From Methylobacterium sp. Leaf118 (lineage in GTDB: Bacteria > Pseudomonadota > Alphaproteobacteria > Rhizobiales > Beijerinckiaceae), in NCBI RefSeq assembly GCF_920984675.1, contig NZ_CAKLBV010000016.1, positions 17,745 to 81,744 on the forward strand: a DNA stretch of 64,000 nucleotides, given 5' to 3'. Position 1 is the stretch's first letter. The number at the start of each line of letters is the position of its first letter. The position numbers and the translations under genes were made by a program. Under the pieces are notes generated by a model. That model searched no databases, was not told the origin of the DNA, and was given only the letters and a program-made list of their open reading frames with translations. Below are positions 25,895 to 34,938 of the stretch, one piece after another.

Positions 25895-26728
25895 ATGACC
25901 CAGACCTCGTCGACCCCGCCCCGCACCCCCTCGGGCGCCCCCATCGAGACCCTGCCCGAGCACATCGCCGGACGCGCCGGCATGCCGCGCACCGAAGGCG
26001 TCAACCACGATCTCCACGCCCTCGCCGAGCGCGCCTCCGCCCAGGGCCGCGAGGCCAATGCCCGGCTGCAGCAGGGCCTGCACGATGCGACCGAGGACGC
26101 CGCGCAGAGCACCCGCACCCTGCGCGACCAAGCCACCGACACGGCCTCGGACCTGCGCGATCGGGCGGCCGACACGGCTTCCGACCTCCGTGAGCGTGCG
26201 GCCGGGACGGCCTCCGACCTTCGTGAGCGTGCGGCCGGGACGGCCTCCGACCTGCGCGATCGGGCCAGCGAGACGATCCGCACCGCCCGCGCCCGGGCGG
26301 GGGACACCTACGACGACGCCCGCTCCTGGGCCGAGGACCGCTACGAGACGCAGCGCCAGCGCGCCGCCGAACTGGCCGATCGCGGCGCCCGCCGCCTCCA
26401 CGAGGGCCGCACCGCCACGGAGCAGTTCGTCTCCGAGAACCCGCTCCTCGTCGGCGTGGTCGGCCTCGCCGCCGGTCTCCTCCTCGGCGCGCTGCTGCCG
26501 CGCACCCGCCAGGAGGATCAGGCGCTCGGTCCCTACGCGGACGACCTGCGCGGCCAGGGCATCCGCTACGCCCGCGACCTGACCCATCGCGGCCGCGCCT
26601 TCGTCGAGACGGCGCTCGATCCCGAGAACCTCGACGCGGCGGTGCAGCGCGCCACCGCGCCGACCTCGGGACCGGACACGTCCGCCCCGCATCGGGACGA
26701 GGCGGAGCGGGCGGCCCAGCGGCTCTGA
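25895..26728 (+). CDS. LEA/apolipoprotein-like repeat protein with one membrane helix
   Basis: A 277-residue protein with four perfect-length 11-residue repeats (consensus DTASDLRDRAA) at about residues 82-125, inside a longer charged helical region. 11-mer repeats of this kind characterise group 3 LEA and apolipoprotein-like amphipathic helices. A hydrophobic helix (NPLLVGVVGLAAGLLLGALL) follows at about residues 180-199, then a polar tail. The N-terminus is proline-rich. Membrane protection during drying or osmotic stress is inference. It is the last gene of the cassette and is followed by a strong hairpin. Confidence 0.75.
   Translation: MTQTSSTPPRTPSGAPIETLPEHIAGRAGMPRTEGVNHDLHALAERASAQGREANARLQQGLHDATEDAAQSTRTLRDQATDTASDLRDRAADTASDLRERAAGTASDLRERAAGTASDLRDRASETIRTARARAGDTYDDARSWAEDRYETQRQRAAELADRGARRLHEGRTATEQFVSENPLLVGVVGLAAGLLLGALLPRTRQEDQALGPYADDLRGQGIRYARDLTHRGRAFVETALDPENLDAAVQRATAPTSGPDTSAPHRDEAERAAQRL
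26138..26269 (+). repeat. Four 33-bp coding repeats
   Basis: Units 26138-26170, 26171-26203, 26204-26236 and 26237-26269 encode 11-residue repeats in the LEA-like protein. Units two and three share long identical runs at DNA level, including CGTGAGCGTGCGGCCGGGAC junctions, so the array has expanded recently. Confidence 0.9.
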
Positions 26729-26742
26729 TCCCCACCTTGGCG

Positions 26743-26784
26743 GGGCGGCCCCCTCTCTCCTGCGGCGGCGAGAGGGGGCCGCCC
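26743..26784 (+). terminator. 15-bp stem hairpin terminating the stress cassette
   Basis: GGGCGGCCCCCTCTC (26743-26757) pairs perfectly with GAGAGGGGGCCGCCC (26770-26784) around a 12-base loop, 14 bases after the last stop codon. No T-run follows. Confidence 0.7.
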
Positions 26785-26912
26785 GGCCACGGCCTCGGAC
26801 CGGTGCGGGCCTCGCGGCGCGCCCGACCTTGGTCTAGAGACTCGTCCCGGATCGGCCTCTCCCCGGGGAGCCGGCATCCACCCCTCGGGCCGATGCTCTC
26901 GTCTGCGCCTCC

Positions 26913-27638
26913 ATGACCCACGACGCGCCGCGGCTGCTCGCCTGCGGGGACACGGCCTTCACCATCGAATTCGGTGACCGGATCGATCCGGCCCTGTCGG
27001 CCCGCGTGCGCGCCCTCGATGCGGCCCTCGCGGAGCGCCCCCCGCCCGGCCTCGTCGAGACCGTACCGACCTACCGCTCGCTCACCGTCCATCTCGATCC
27101 ACTGATCGCCGACCCGGAGGCGACGGGGCGCGCCGTTCTGGCCCTGGCCGGCGCGACGCAGGCCTCCGCGGCGCCCGAACGGCTCTGGCACATCCCGGTG
27201 GTCTATGGCGGCGCGTTCGGGATCGACCTCGCAGCGGTCGCCGACCACCACGGTCTCTCGCCCGGCGCGGTGATCGAGCGCCACGCGGCGCCCGAGTACC
27301 GGGTGGCGATGATCGGCTTCCTGCCGGGCTACGCCTATCTCGAAGGGCTCGATCCGGCACTGGCCCTGTCGCGACGCCCGCACCCGCGGCCCTCGACGCC
27401 CGCCGGCACCATCTCGATCGGCGGGGCGCAGGCGCTGGTCGCGAGCATCGCCGCGCCGAGCGGCTGGCACCTCCTCGGCCGCACGCCGGTGAAGTCCTTC
27501 CTGCCCGGGCGCGATCCAGTCTTCCTGCTGCGCCCCGGCGACCGCCTGCGCTTCGTGCCCATCGCGGCGGGCCAGTGGGACGCCCTCGCCGCCGCCGCCA
27601 AGGCCGGCGAGACCGTGGTCGAGCTGCGCGAAGGATGA
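26913..27638 (+). CDS. pxpB: 5-oxoprolinase subunit PxpB (allophanate hydrolase subunit 1 family)
   Basis: A 241-residue protein of the KipI/PxpB family. LLACGDTAFTIEFGD, VPTYRSLTVHLDP, VVYGGAFGIDL, MIGFLPGYAYLEGLD and GTISIGGAQALVA are characteristic. With PxpA and PxpC it forms the ATP-dependent prokaryotic 5-oxoprolinase, which opens pyroglutamate to glutamate. The stop overlaps the pxpC start as ATGA. PxpA is not adjacent, so it must be elsewhere or the complex differs. Confidence 0.9.
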   Translation: MTHDAPRLLACGDTAFTIEFGDRIDPALSARVRALDAALAERPPPGLVETVPTYRSLTVHLDPLIADPEATGRAVLALAGATQASAAPERLWHIPVVYGGAFGIDLAAVADHHGLSPGAVIERHAAPEYRVAMIGFLPGYAYLEGLDPALALSRRPHPRPSTPAGTISIGGAQALVASIAAPSGWHLLGRTPVKSFLPGRDPVFLLRPGDRLRFVPIAAGQWDALAAAAKAGETVVELREG

Positions 27639-28648
27639 GCGGGCGGCTCTCTCTCCTTCGCCTGACCGGCGCGGCCTCGATCCAGGACGGGGGGCGGCCC
27701 GGCTTCCTGCGCTTCGGCCTGTCGGGATCGGGACCGATGGACCGCCTCGCCCACGCCGCCGCCAATGTCCTGGTCGGCAACGCGCCCGACACGGCGGCGC
27801 TCGAACTCGGCCTCTGCGCCGTCACCCTGCGGGCCGAGGGCGGACCGGTGCGGCTGGCGCTGGCGGGCGCGCCCTGCGCCCTGCGGATCGACGGCGAGGC
27901 GCTCGCGGACCACCGCTCCTTCCTGCTGCGCGAGGGCGCCGAACTCACCATCGCCCGGCCCCAAGCGGGGGTGTTCGCCACCCTCGCGGCGGAAGGCGGG
28001 TTTCCGGTGCGGGCGGTGATGGGCAGCCGCTCGCTGCATCGACGCGCCGGCCTCGGCGAGGGTCCGTTCACGGACGGCGACGCCCTGCCGCTCGCGGGCC
28101 TGTCGCCCTCGGGGGGCCCGGAGCGCTGCCTCGACCCGATCCCGCTGGAGCGGGACGGGCCGATCCGCGTCGTGCTTGGCCCCCAGGACGATGCCTTCAC
28201 GGCGGACGGGTGCGCGACCTTTCTGGAACAGACCTTCACGGTTTCGCCCCAGGCCGACCGGATGGGCTACCAGCTCGACGGCCCGGCGATCGCTCACGGC
28301 GAGGGCGGCTTCAACATCGTCTCCGACGCGACCGTGGCCGGCTCGGTCCAGGTTCCGGGTTCGGGGCGGCCGATCGTGCTGCTCGCCGACCGCCAGACCA
28401 CCGGCGGCTATCCGAAGATCGCCACGGTCGTCTCGGCCGACCTGCGCCGGATCGCCCAGCGCCGCCCCGGCGAGGCCGTGCGGTTCGCCGCGATCGATCT
28501 CGCCCAGGCCCGCCGCCTCGCGCAGGCGCGCGCGGCGGTGCTTGCGGCCCTCTCCGAAGCCCTGCGCCCGGTGGAGTGCCGGGCCGAGCGGCTCCTGCGG
28601 GCCAACCTCGCGGGCGCGGCGGTCGATGCCTTCAACCCCGGCGATTAG
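27635..28648 (+). CDS. pxpC: 5-oxoprolinase/biotin-dependent carboxylase-like subunit PxpC
   Basis: A 337-residue protein of the KipA/PxpC (allophanate hydrolase subunit 2) family. It begins LTGAASIQDGGRPGFLRFGL then SGSGPMDRLAHAAANVLVGN, and contains VSPQADRMGYQLDG, GSVQVPGSGRPIVLLADRQT and TGGYPKIATV, all diagnostic. It works with PxpB on 5-oxoproline. The four-base overlap with pxpB indicates coupled translation and a 1:1 complex. Confidence 0.92.
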   Translation: MSGRLSLLRLTGAASIQDGGRPGFLRFGLSGSGPMDRLAHAAANVLVGNAPDTAALELGLCAVTLRAEGGPVRLALAGAPCALRIDGEALADHRSFLLREGAELTIARPQAGVFATLAAEGGFPVRAVMGSRSLHRRAGLGEGPFTDGDALPLAGLSPSGGPERCLDPIPLERDGPIRVVLGPQDDAFTADGCATFLEQTFTVSPQADRMGYQLDGPAIAHGEGGFNIVSDATVAGSVQVPGSGRPIVLLADRQTTGGYPKIATVVSADLRRIAQRRPGEAVRFAAIDLAQARRLAQARAAVLAALSEALRPVECRAERLLRANLAGAAVDAFNPGD

Positions 28649-28774
28649 CGAAAACACACCGAGAGCGGGCCGCCACCGCCCGGACATGGCCGATGCGGCA
28701 TCGAAGCGTCGTCCCGACCTGCGATCCGGGCGGGCGCGCGCGGACCGGAACCGGCCCTGCCGCGTTGTCCGGCC

Positions 28775-29851
28775 ATGGCTCGCGAAACCTCCCCACCGCC
28801 CCGTCTCGGCTTCTGCTGCACCTTCATCCCGGATGCGGACCCCGCACACCGGACGTTGAAGGCCGCCAAGGACGCCGCCAAGCTGATGAATCTCGGCACC
28901 GTGACGATGGCGCATCTCCAGCGCCTCGGCCCGGCCGAGCGGCGCCAGAAGCTGGAGGACGTGGTGCGCCACAACCTCGCGGCCCTGGAACGGCAGATCG
29001 CCTGGGTCGCCGCGCGGCCGCCATTGGAGCGGCTCCTGCGCATGGCGAGCTCGCTCCTGCCGGGCTACACCCACCCGACCGCGATGCCGCTCTATGCGGA
29101 GACCTCGTTGCGGACACTGATCGAGACCGGGCTGGCCCGGATCGGCGAGCGGGCGCGGGCCGGCGGCGTGCGCCTGAGCATGCATCCGGGGCCGTTCTGC
29201 ATCATCGCCTCGTGCAACCCGAACGCGCAGGCCAACGGCATCGCCGAACTGGAATACCACGCCGAGGCCATGGCGATGCTGGGCTACGGCTCCGGCTGGC
29301 ACCCGCAGGGCGCCCACGTGAACATCCATGTCGGCGGACGCGAGCCCGGCATCGACGGCTTTCGCGAGAACCTGTCCCTGATCTCGGAGACGGCGCGCAA
29401 CCTGCTCACCGTCGAGAACGACGAGTCGCTGTTCGGCCTCGACGCGGTCCTGCGCCTCGGCGAGCGCATCCCCGTGGTGCTCGACCTGCACCACCATTGG
29501 GTCGAGAGCCGGGGGGCCTATCTCGAGCCCGACGAGCCCCGGATCCAGGCGGTGATCGCCTCCTGGCGCGGCGTGCGGCCGGTGAGCCATATCAGCGTCT
29601 CGCGCGAGAGCCTGCTGCCCGATCACGACCCGGCGGCGCTGCCGGACTACGCGGCGCTCTCCGAATCCGGCCATTCCTGGCGCGACCTCGCCGCGCATTC
29701 CGACCTGATGTGGAACGAGGCGGTCAACGCCCTGGTGGCCCGCCACCTCGCCTGGAGCGATTTCGAGATCGAAGCCAAGGGCAAGAACCAAGCCTCGGTC
29801 CCCCTCGCCGCCGGGATCGGGCGCCGCCTGACGGGGGCGCTGGCGGCCTGA
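28775..29851 (+). CDS. uvsE: UV DNA damage endonuclease UvsE/UVDE
   Basis: A 358-residue TIM-barrel endonuclease that nicks DNA 5' of UV photoproducts and other lesions, an alternative to UvrABC. PRLGFCCTFIPDADPAHRTLK, RMASSLLPGYTHP, VRLSMHPGPFCIIASCN, VNIHVGG, LLTVENDESLFG, VVLDLHHHW and HISVSRESLLPDHD supply the metal-binding histidines and glutamates of the family. The start ATG at 28775 is close to the conserved LGFCC strand. It follows pxpC with its own leader, and the two are probably functionally unrelated. Confidence 0.92.
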   Translation: MARETSPPPRLGFCCTFIPDADPAHRTLKAAKDAAKLMNLGTVTMAHLQRLGPAERRQKLEDVVRHNLAALERQIAWVAARPPLERLLRMASSLLPGYTHPTAMPLYAETSLRTLIETGLARIGERARAGGVRLSMHPGPFCIIASCNPNAQANGIAELEYHAEAMAMLGYGSGWHPQGAHVNIHVGGREPGIDGFRENLSLISETARNLLTVENDESLFGLDAVLRLGERIPVVLDLHHHWVESRGAYLEPDEPRIQAVIASWRGVRPVSHISVSRESLLPDHDPAALPDYAALSESGHSWRDLAAHSDLMWNEAVNALVARHLAWSDFEIEAKGKNQASVPLAAGIGRRLTGALAA

Positions 29852-29976
29852 ACGGTCCTTGCGCGACGTCCGCCGCACCGACCGCGCCCGGAACCGGGAC
29901 GGCCGGTGAAGCGAGGGTTCGTGCGCAAGGCCGAGCCCCGGTGTACAGGCGCCCGGCTTGGGTTAGACATCCCCTC

Positions 29977-30528
29977 ATGAAGACTGCCGATTGCGACATC
30001 CTGATCCTGCCGGGCTACGCGGGCTCCGAAGAGGAGCACTGGCAGACCCGCTGGGCAGGCCGCCTGCGGACGGCGCGGATCGTCGAGCAGGCGGACTGGC
30101 ACCAGCCCGATCCGGAGGCCTGGCGCGACCGCATCGTCGAAGCGGTGACGGCGTCGACCCGGCCAGTGGTGCTCATCGCCCACAGCCTGGGCGTCGTGGC
30201 CGCGGTCGAGGCCGCGCCCCGCTTCCCCCCGGAAACGGTGCGCGGCGCCCTGCTCGTGGCCTTCCCCGACATCGAGGCGGGCGCGGGCCTGCCCGAGAGC
30301 GTGCGTGCCTTCGCCCCCGTGCCCCGAGAGCCCTTGCGGTTTCCCTCGCTGCTGGTGGCGAGCCGCACCGACCCGCACTGCGCCTATGAGCGGGCGGAGG
30401 AATACGGCAACGCCTGGGGCGCGGCCGTGGTCGATGCGGGCGAATCCGGCCACATCAACGTGGCGAGCGGCCACGGCCCCTGGCCGGAAGGCCTGATGCG
30501 GCTCGCGGGCTTCATGAAGGATCTCTGA
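29977..30528 (+). CDS. RBBP9/YdeN-type serine hydrolase
   Basis: A 183-residue small alpha/beta hydrolase. ILILPGYAGSEEEHWQTRW is the family signature, the nucleophile is in VLIAHSLGVVAAVEA, the aspartate is in LLVASRTDPHCAYERAEEYG, and the histidine is in GESGHINVASGHGPWPEG. The triad looks intact. Bacterial members act on small esters but the natural substrate is not known. No operon partner is apparent. Confidence 0.88.
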   Translation: MKTADCDILILPGYAGSEEEHWQTRWAGRLRTARIVEQADWHQPDPEAWRDRIVEAVTASTRPVVLIAHSLGVVAAVEAAPRFPPETVRGALLVAFPDIEAGAGLPESVRAFAPVPREPLRFPSLLVASRTDPHCAYERAEEYGNAWGAAVVDAGESGHINVASGHGPWPEGLMRLAGFMKDL

Positions 30529-30726
30529 TCCGGCGGCCCGCGCCAAGCGCTCCCCATCGGCGGGACGAGGGAGCGCGTTGAGCCGTAGTCGGACAGGGGG
30601 CCGCCGTGGTTGCGTCCCGGCCTCGGACCTTATTGACCAGGAACTCTCGCAGCCTGCGCGGCGTTGGCCCAGCAACTCCCCAGCTTATACCGCCGCCTCG
30701 ACTGGGGGCGGCCAGAGAGGATCTTC

Positions 30727-30996
30727 ATGGCGCCGATCGAGAACCAAACCGAAGCCCGCCAGGGCGAGAAGGGCAAGCCCGCACTCTACGTGTTGGTCGC
30801 GAGCCTGATCCTGGTCGCCGTCGCGACCGTCGGTCTGCTGAGCTGGAACCGCGCCGAGTCCCCGGCCGACCATGCGGGCAAGAGCCAGGACTCGGCCCGC
30901 GAGCTGACCACCGGCTCCGTCAATTCGTCCAACAGCGCCCGGACGCCGACCGAGAACCCGGCCTATCCGCAGCCCGCGGAGAAGAAGGCGCCGTAA
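30727..30996 (+). CDS. Small single-pass membrane protein
   Basis: An 89-residue protein with a short polar N-terminus (MAPIENQTEARQGEKGKPAL), one membrane helix (YVLVASLILVAVATVGLLSW) and a serine/asparagine/proline-rich tail that should face the periplasm. The ATG at 30727 has AGAGAGGA upstream; ATG 30664 would add 21 residues. No family recognised. A strong terminator follows. Confidence 0.7.
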   Translation: MAPIENQTEARQGEKGKPALYVLVASLILVAVATVGLLSWNRAESPADHAGKSQDSARELTTGSVNSSNSARTPTENPAYPQPAEKKAP

Positions 30997-31019
30997 CCGC
31001 CTTCCTCCTCGCCGAGGCG

Positions 31020-31054
31020 AAAACAGCCGCCCGGGATCACCGGGCGGCTGTTTT
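31020..31054. terminator. Bidirectional rho-independent terminator
   Basis: Perfect 15-bp stem with arms 31020-31034 (AAAACAGCCGCCCGG) and 31040-31054 around GATCA, with an A-run on one side and a T-run on the other. It sits between the convergent small membrane protein and hydroxybutyryl-CoA dehydrogenase genes and should serve both. Confidence 0.92.
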
Positions 31055-31076
31055 CGTCGAGGGGGCCGCCCGTCGT

Positions 31077-31958
31077 TCAGCGGGTCGGAACCGGCGTCTC
31101 GCCCCGGTAATCGTAGAAGCCGCGCTTGGATTTGCGGCCGAGCCAGCCGGCCTCGACATATTTCACCAGCAGCGGGCAGGGGCGGTACTTCGAATCCGCC
31201 AGCCCCTCGTAGAGCACCTGCATCACCGAGAGGCAGGTATCGAGGCCGATGAAGTCGGCGAGCTGGAGCGGCCCCATCGGATGGTTGGCGCCCAGCCGCA
31301 TCGCCGTGTCGATCGACTCGACCGAGCCCACGCCCTCGTAGAGCGTGTAGATCGCCTCGTTGATCATCGGCAGCAGGATGCGGTTGACGATGAAGGCCGG
31401 AAAATCCTCCGACATGGTCGAGGTCTTGCCGAGCCGGCCGATGAAGGCCTTGGCGGATTCGTAGGTCGGATCCTCGGTGGCGATGCCGCGAATCAGCTCG
31501 ACGAGCTGCATCAACGGCACCGGGTTCATGAAGTGGATGCCGATGAAGCGGTCGGGTCGGTCGGTCGCCGCCGCGAGCCGGGTGATCGAGATCGAGGAGG
31601 TGTTGGTCGCGACGAGCGCGTCGGGCTTGAGCGACGGACACAGGGCCTGGAAGATCTTGCGCTTGGTCGGCTCGTCCTCGGTGGCGGCCTCGATCACGAG
31701 GTCGCAGGCGCCGAGATCCTCGTATCCACGGGCCTTGCCGATCCGATCCATGGCGGTCCGGCGCTGCTCCTCGCTGAGCGTGCCCTTCTGGACCTGGCGG
31801 ACGAGGTTGGCGTCGATCAGCGCGAGGCCGGCATCGATCCGATCGGGGTCGCGGTCGTTCAGCCGGACGTCGAGACCCGACGCCGCGCAGACATGCGCGA
31901 TGCCGGTCCCCATCTGGCCGGCACCGATGATGCCGACCGTCTTGATCTCGATGCCCAT
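31077..31958 (-). CDS. hbd: 3-hydroxybutyryl-CoA dehydrogenase
   Basis: A 293-residue NAD(P)-dependent dehydrogenase of the 3-hydroxyacyl-CoA family. The Rossmann motif is TVGIIGAGQMGTGIAHVCA, the catalytic histidine is in FIGIHFMNPVPLMQLVE with the preceding NTSSISITRLA segment, and GFYDYRGETP is the normal end. It interconverts acetoacetyl-CoA and 3-hydroxybutyryl-CoA, a step in butyrate, PHB-linked or ethylmalonyl-CoA metabolism. I chose the ATG at 31958 (MGIEIKTVG). It lies 110 bases downstream of etfA on the same strand, an arrangement common in alphaproteobacteria. Confidence 0.92.
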   Translation of the reverse strand: MGIEIKTVGIIGAGQMGTGIAHVCAASGLDVRLNDRDPDRIDAGLALIDANLVRQVQKGTLSEEQRRTAMDRIGKARGYEDLGACDLVIEAATEDEPTKRKIFQALCPSLKPDALVATNTSSISITRLAAATDRPDRFIGIHFMNPVPLMQLVELIRGIATEDPTYESAKAFIGRLGKTSTMSEDFPAFIVNRILLPMINEAIYTLYEGVGSVESIDTAMRLGANHPMGPLQLADFIGLDTCLSVMQVLYEGLADSKYRPCPLLVKYVEAGWLGRKSKRGFYDYRGETPVPTR

Positions 31959-32068
31959 ACCCGTCTCGCGTCCCACCTGTTGCGGCATCGTCGGTCGAAC
32001 CGCATGCATACAATGCGGCACTGCAACAAATGCGTCAAACCGCTCCGCGCGGCGCCCGTCTTCGGCGA

Positions 32069-33022
32069 CTACCGGTCCTTGGCCTTGGCGATCTCGGCCT
32101 GGAACTCCGGCACCACCTGGAACAAGTCGCCGACGAGCCCGTAATCGGCCACTTGGAAGATCGGCGCGTCCTCGTCCTTGTTGATCGCGACGATGACCTT
32201 GGAATCCTTCATGCCGGCGAGATGCTGGATCGCGCCGGAGATGCCGACCGCCACGTAGAGATCGGGCGCCACCACCTTGCCGGTCTGGCCGACCTGCCAG
32301 TCGTTGGGGGCGTAGCCGGCATCGACCGCCGCGCGGGAGGCGCCGACGGCGGCGCCGAGGCTGTCGGCCAGGGGCTCGATCAGTTCCTTGAACTTCTCGG
32401 CCGAGCCGAGCGAGCGGCCGCCGGAGACGATGAACTTGGCCGAGGCCAGTTCCGGCCGGTCGGACTTGGCGATCTCCTCGGACTTGTAGGCCGCGCCGAG
32501 GGCGTCGGGGACCGCCGCCGAGACCGCCTCGACGGACGCGCCCGCGCCGCCTTCTTCCGCCGGCTTAAAGGCGGCGGTGCGCACGGTGATGACCTTCTTG
32601 CCGGACCCCGACTGCACGGTCTGGATCGCGTTGCCGGCGTAGATCGGCCGCTCGAACGTGTCGGGAGAGACGACCTTGATGATGTCGGAGACCTGGGCGA
32701 CGTCGAGGAGCGCGGCCACGCGGGGCAAGGTGTTCTTGCCCGTGGTGGTGGCGGCGGCGACGATCGCGTCATAGCCGTCCGCCAGCGCGACGATCAGCGC
32801 GGCGTTGGTCTCGGCGAGGTCGTGGTCGTAGGCGGCATCCTCGGCGTTGAGCACCTTCTCGACGCCGTCGAGCTTGGCCGCCGCCTCCGCCGCCGGCATC
32901 GAGCCGGCGCCGGCGACGAGGGCGTGGATGGGAGCGCCGAGCTGCTTGGCCGCCGTGAGCGCCTTGAGGGTGCCGTCCTTGATCTTGCCGTCGGCGTGCT
33001 CGACGTAGAGGAGCGTGGTCAT
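32069..33022 (-). CDS. etfA: Electron transfer flavoprotein subunit alpha
   Basis: A 317-residue FAD-binding subunit. [20 protein letters not shown] opens the protein and the C-terminal FAD domain shows [36 protein letters not shown] and [20 protein letters not shown]. With EtfB it carries electrons from acyl-CoA and other dehydrogenases to ETF-ubiquinone oxidoreductase. It follows etfB with a 73-base gap and is probably in one operon with it and hbd. Confidence 0.96.
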   Translation of the reverse strand: MTTLLYVEHADGKIKDGTLKALTAAKQLGAPIHALVAGAGSMPAAEAAAKLDGVEKVLNAEDAAYDHDLAETNAALIVALADGYDAIVAAATTTGKNTLPRVAALLDVAQVSDIIKVVSPDTFERPIYAGNAIQTVQSGSGKKVITVRTAAFKPAEEGGAGASVEAVSAAVPDALGAAYKSEEIAKSDRPELASAKFIVSGGRSLGSAEKFKELIEPLADSLGAAVGASRAAVDAGYAPNDWQVGQTGKVVAPDLYVAVGISGAIQHLAGMKDSKVIVAINKDEDAPIFQVADYGLVGDLFQVVPEFQAEIAKAKDR

Positions 33023-33095
33023 CGGGAGGACTTTCGGAAGAGGGAAGGGGGCCCCGCTCGACCCGGGGGGAGCGGCGCGCGAATCTCGGAGGCGA

Positions 33096-33845
33096 TCAGA
33101 AGACGCCGGCCTCGACCTTGAGCTTCTGGACGAGCTCGGCCGCGGAACCGACCTTGACCCCCGCGGAGCGGCCCGGGGGCTCGGCGACCTTCAGGACGGT
33201 CAGCTTCGGCGCGACGTCGACGCCGAGGGCGTCGGGGGCGAGCTCCTCCAGCGGCTTCTTCTTGGCCTTCATGATGTTGGGCAGGCTCGCGTAGCGCGGC
33301 TCGTTGAGGCGCAGATCCGTCGTCACGATCGCCGGCAGCTTGAGCGACACGGTCTGGAGCCCGCCATCGACCTCGCGGGTCACGTCGAGGCTTCCCTCGC
33401 CGAACTCGACCTTGAAGGCGAAGGTGCCCTGCGGCCAGCCGAGCAGAGCCGCGAGCATCTGGCCGGTCTGGTTGGAATCGTCGTCGATCGCCTGCTTGCC
33501 GAGGATGACGAGTTCCGGCGACTCCTTCTCGACCACCGCCTTCAGGATCTTGGCGACGGCGAGCGGCTCGCAATTCACGTCGGTCTTGACGAGGATCGCC
33601 CGGTCGGCGCCCATGGCGAGCGCCGTGCGCAGGGTCTCCTGGGCCTGCTGCGGCCCGATCGAGACGGCGACGATCTCGGTGACCTTGCCCTTTTCCTTCA
33701 GGCGGATCGCCTCCTCGACGGCGATCTCGTCGAATGGGTTCATCGACATCTTGACGTTGGCGAGTTCCACGCCCGATCCGTCGGCCTTGACGCGGATCTT
33801 CACGTTGTAGTCGACCACCCGCTTGACGGGCACCAGAACCTTCAT
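33096..33845 (-). CDS. etfB: Electron transfer flavoprotein subunit beta
   Basis: A 249-residue AMP-binding partner of Etf[56 protein letters not shown] and the ETF-beta signature [20 protein letters not shown] are intact. It is the first gene of the etfB-etfA-hbd unit; the 201 bases upstream hold no other gene. Confidence 0.96.
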   Translation of the reverse strand: MKVLVPVKRVVDYNVKIRVKADGSGVELANVKMSMNPFDEIAVEEAIRLKEKGKVTEIVAVSIGPQQAQETLRTALAMGADRAILVKTDVNCEPLAVAKILKAVVEKESPELVILGKQAIDDDSNQTGQMLAALLGWPQGTFAFKVEFGEGSLDVTREVDGGLQTVSLKLPAIVTTDLRLNEPRYASLPNIMKAKKKPLEELAPDALGVDVAPKLTVLKVAEPPGRSAGVKVGSAAELVQKLKVEAGVF

Positions 33846-34046
33846 GGCGTTGCTTTCCTCCGCGCCGGTCGGGCCGGCCGGGCGCTCGGGAAGCGGCCTT
33901 GAGACGGCGCGACGGCAATCAGACTTCGATTGTCAGGGCGCGGGACCGTAACGAGGCGATTTCCCGCTTGTCAACGCGCCAGAGCCGCGGCTCGACCGGG
34001 CCAAGATTGGAGCACGCGCCGCGCGATCACGGGCGCCGGTCCGCCG

Positions 34047-34628
34047 TCACCGGTTCTGGCCGGGCACCCACAGCACGTCGTCGGCGCCGTTCCGGTTGGC
34101 GGCGCGGGAGGCCACGAACAGGAAGTCGGACAGCCGGTTGAGGTATTGCAGCGCTTCGGCCGAAATCGCCTCGCCTTCGTGGGCCGAGAGCGCGACGACG
34201 AGCCGCTCGGCGCGGCGGCACACGGTGCGGGCGAGGTGGAGCGCGGCGGCCGTCGGCGCGCCGCCGGGCAGCACGAAGGATTTCAGCGGCGGGATGGGCG
34301 CGTTGAGCGCGTCGATCTCGGCCTCGAGCCGCTCCACCTGGGCGGCCACCACCCGCAGGGGCTCGTAGCCGAGGGGCTTGTCGCTTGGCGGCGTGGCCAG
34401 ATCGGCGCCGAGGTCGAACAGGTCGTTCTGGATGCGCGCCAGCATCGCGTCGAGGGCGGGCTCGTCGGTGGCGGCGTGCTGGCGGGCGAGCCCGATGCAG
34501 GCGTTGGTCTCGTCGACGGTGCCGTAGGCCTCGACCCGCAGATCCGCCTTCGAGCGGCGCTCGCCATTGGCGAGCCCGGTCGTGCCGCCGTCGCCGGTGC
34601 GGGTGTAGATGCGGTTCAGCTTGACCAC
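34047..34628 (-). CDS. Cob(I)yrinic acid a,c-diamide adenosyltransferase, PduO type
   Basis: Transfers adenosyl from ATP to cob(I)alamin to make coenzyme B12, which ethylmalonyl-CoA and methylmalonyl-CoA mutases need. The 193-residue protein has the N-terminal ATP loop RIYTRTGDGGTTGLANGER, VEAYGTVDETNACIGLAR, LKSFVLPGGAP and ALQYLNRLSDFLFVASRAA. I chose the GTG at 34628 (VVKLNRIY), preceded by GGGAGAGAC. An in-frame ATG at 34769 would add 47 residues with lysine-lysine-proline-alanine repeats encoded by a 12-bp tandem array. Confidence 0.92.
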   Translation of the reverse strand: MVKLNRIYTRTGDGGTTGLANGERRSKADLRVEAYGTVDETNACIGLARQHAATDEPALDAMLARIQNDLFDLGADLATPPSDKPLGYEPLRVVAAQVERLEAEIDALNAPIPPLKSFVLPGGAPTAAALHLARTVCRRAERLVVALSAHEGEAISAEALQYLNRLSDFLFVASRAANRNGADDVLWVPGQNR

Positions 34629-34938
34629 GGCGTCTCTCCCGCGGGCACGAAAAACCCGCCGGGCGATGGTGTTTCGCGCGCGACGGGCGTTGGCAAGTTC
34701 CCTGGCGGGATTCTTGGCAGGTTTCTTGGCAGGTTTCTTGGCAAGTGCCCGGTAAGATTCCCGGCACATCGCTCGAGCCCGTTCCCGGGCTCACTTGAGC
34801 GCGCGCTTTTCGGAAGGGGCCCGGGCGCCGCCACCAGGGGCGGCGGCCTCCGCACCGGCCGAGGCGCGACCTGCGCCGGGATGTCCGCGCGGCCTCAGGT
34901 GGCGGATGCCAGGGCTCGCGCGCGACCCGGGCGCCGCG
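34629..34938. other. Region upstream of the adenosyltransferase gene with a 12-bp tandem array
   Basis: No separate gene is supported. Five 12-bp units lie at 34690-34749. The rest is GC-rich, with a GC hairpin-prone patch around 34820-34860. The minus-strand frame of the adenosyltransferase stays open through the array to an ATG at 34769. Confidence 0.6.
34690..34749. repeat. Five 12-bp tandem repeats
   Basis: Units at 34690, 34702, 34714, 34726 and 34738, consensus TTGGCAGGTTTC; units three and four are identical. On the minus strand they keep the adenosyltransferase reading frame and would encode KKPA-type tetrapeptides. Confidence 0.9.
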
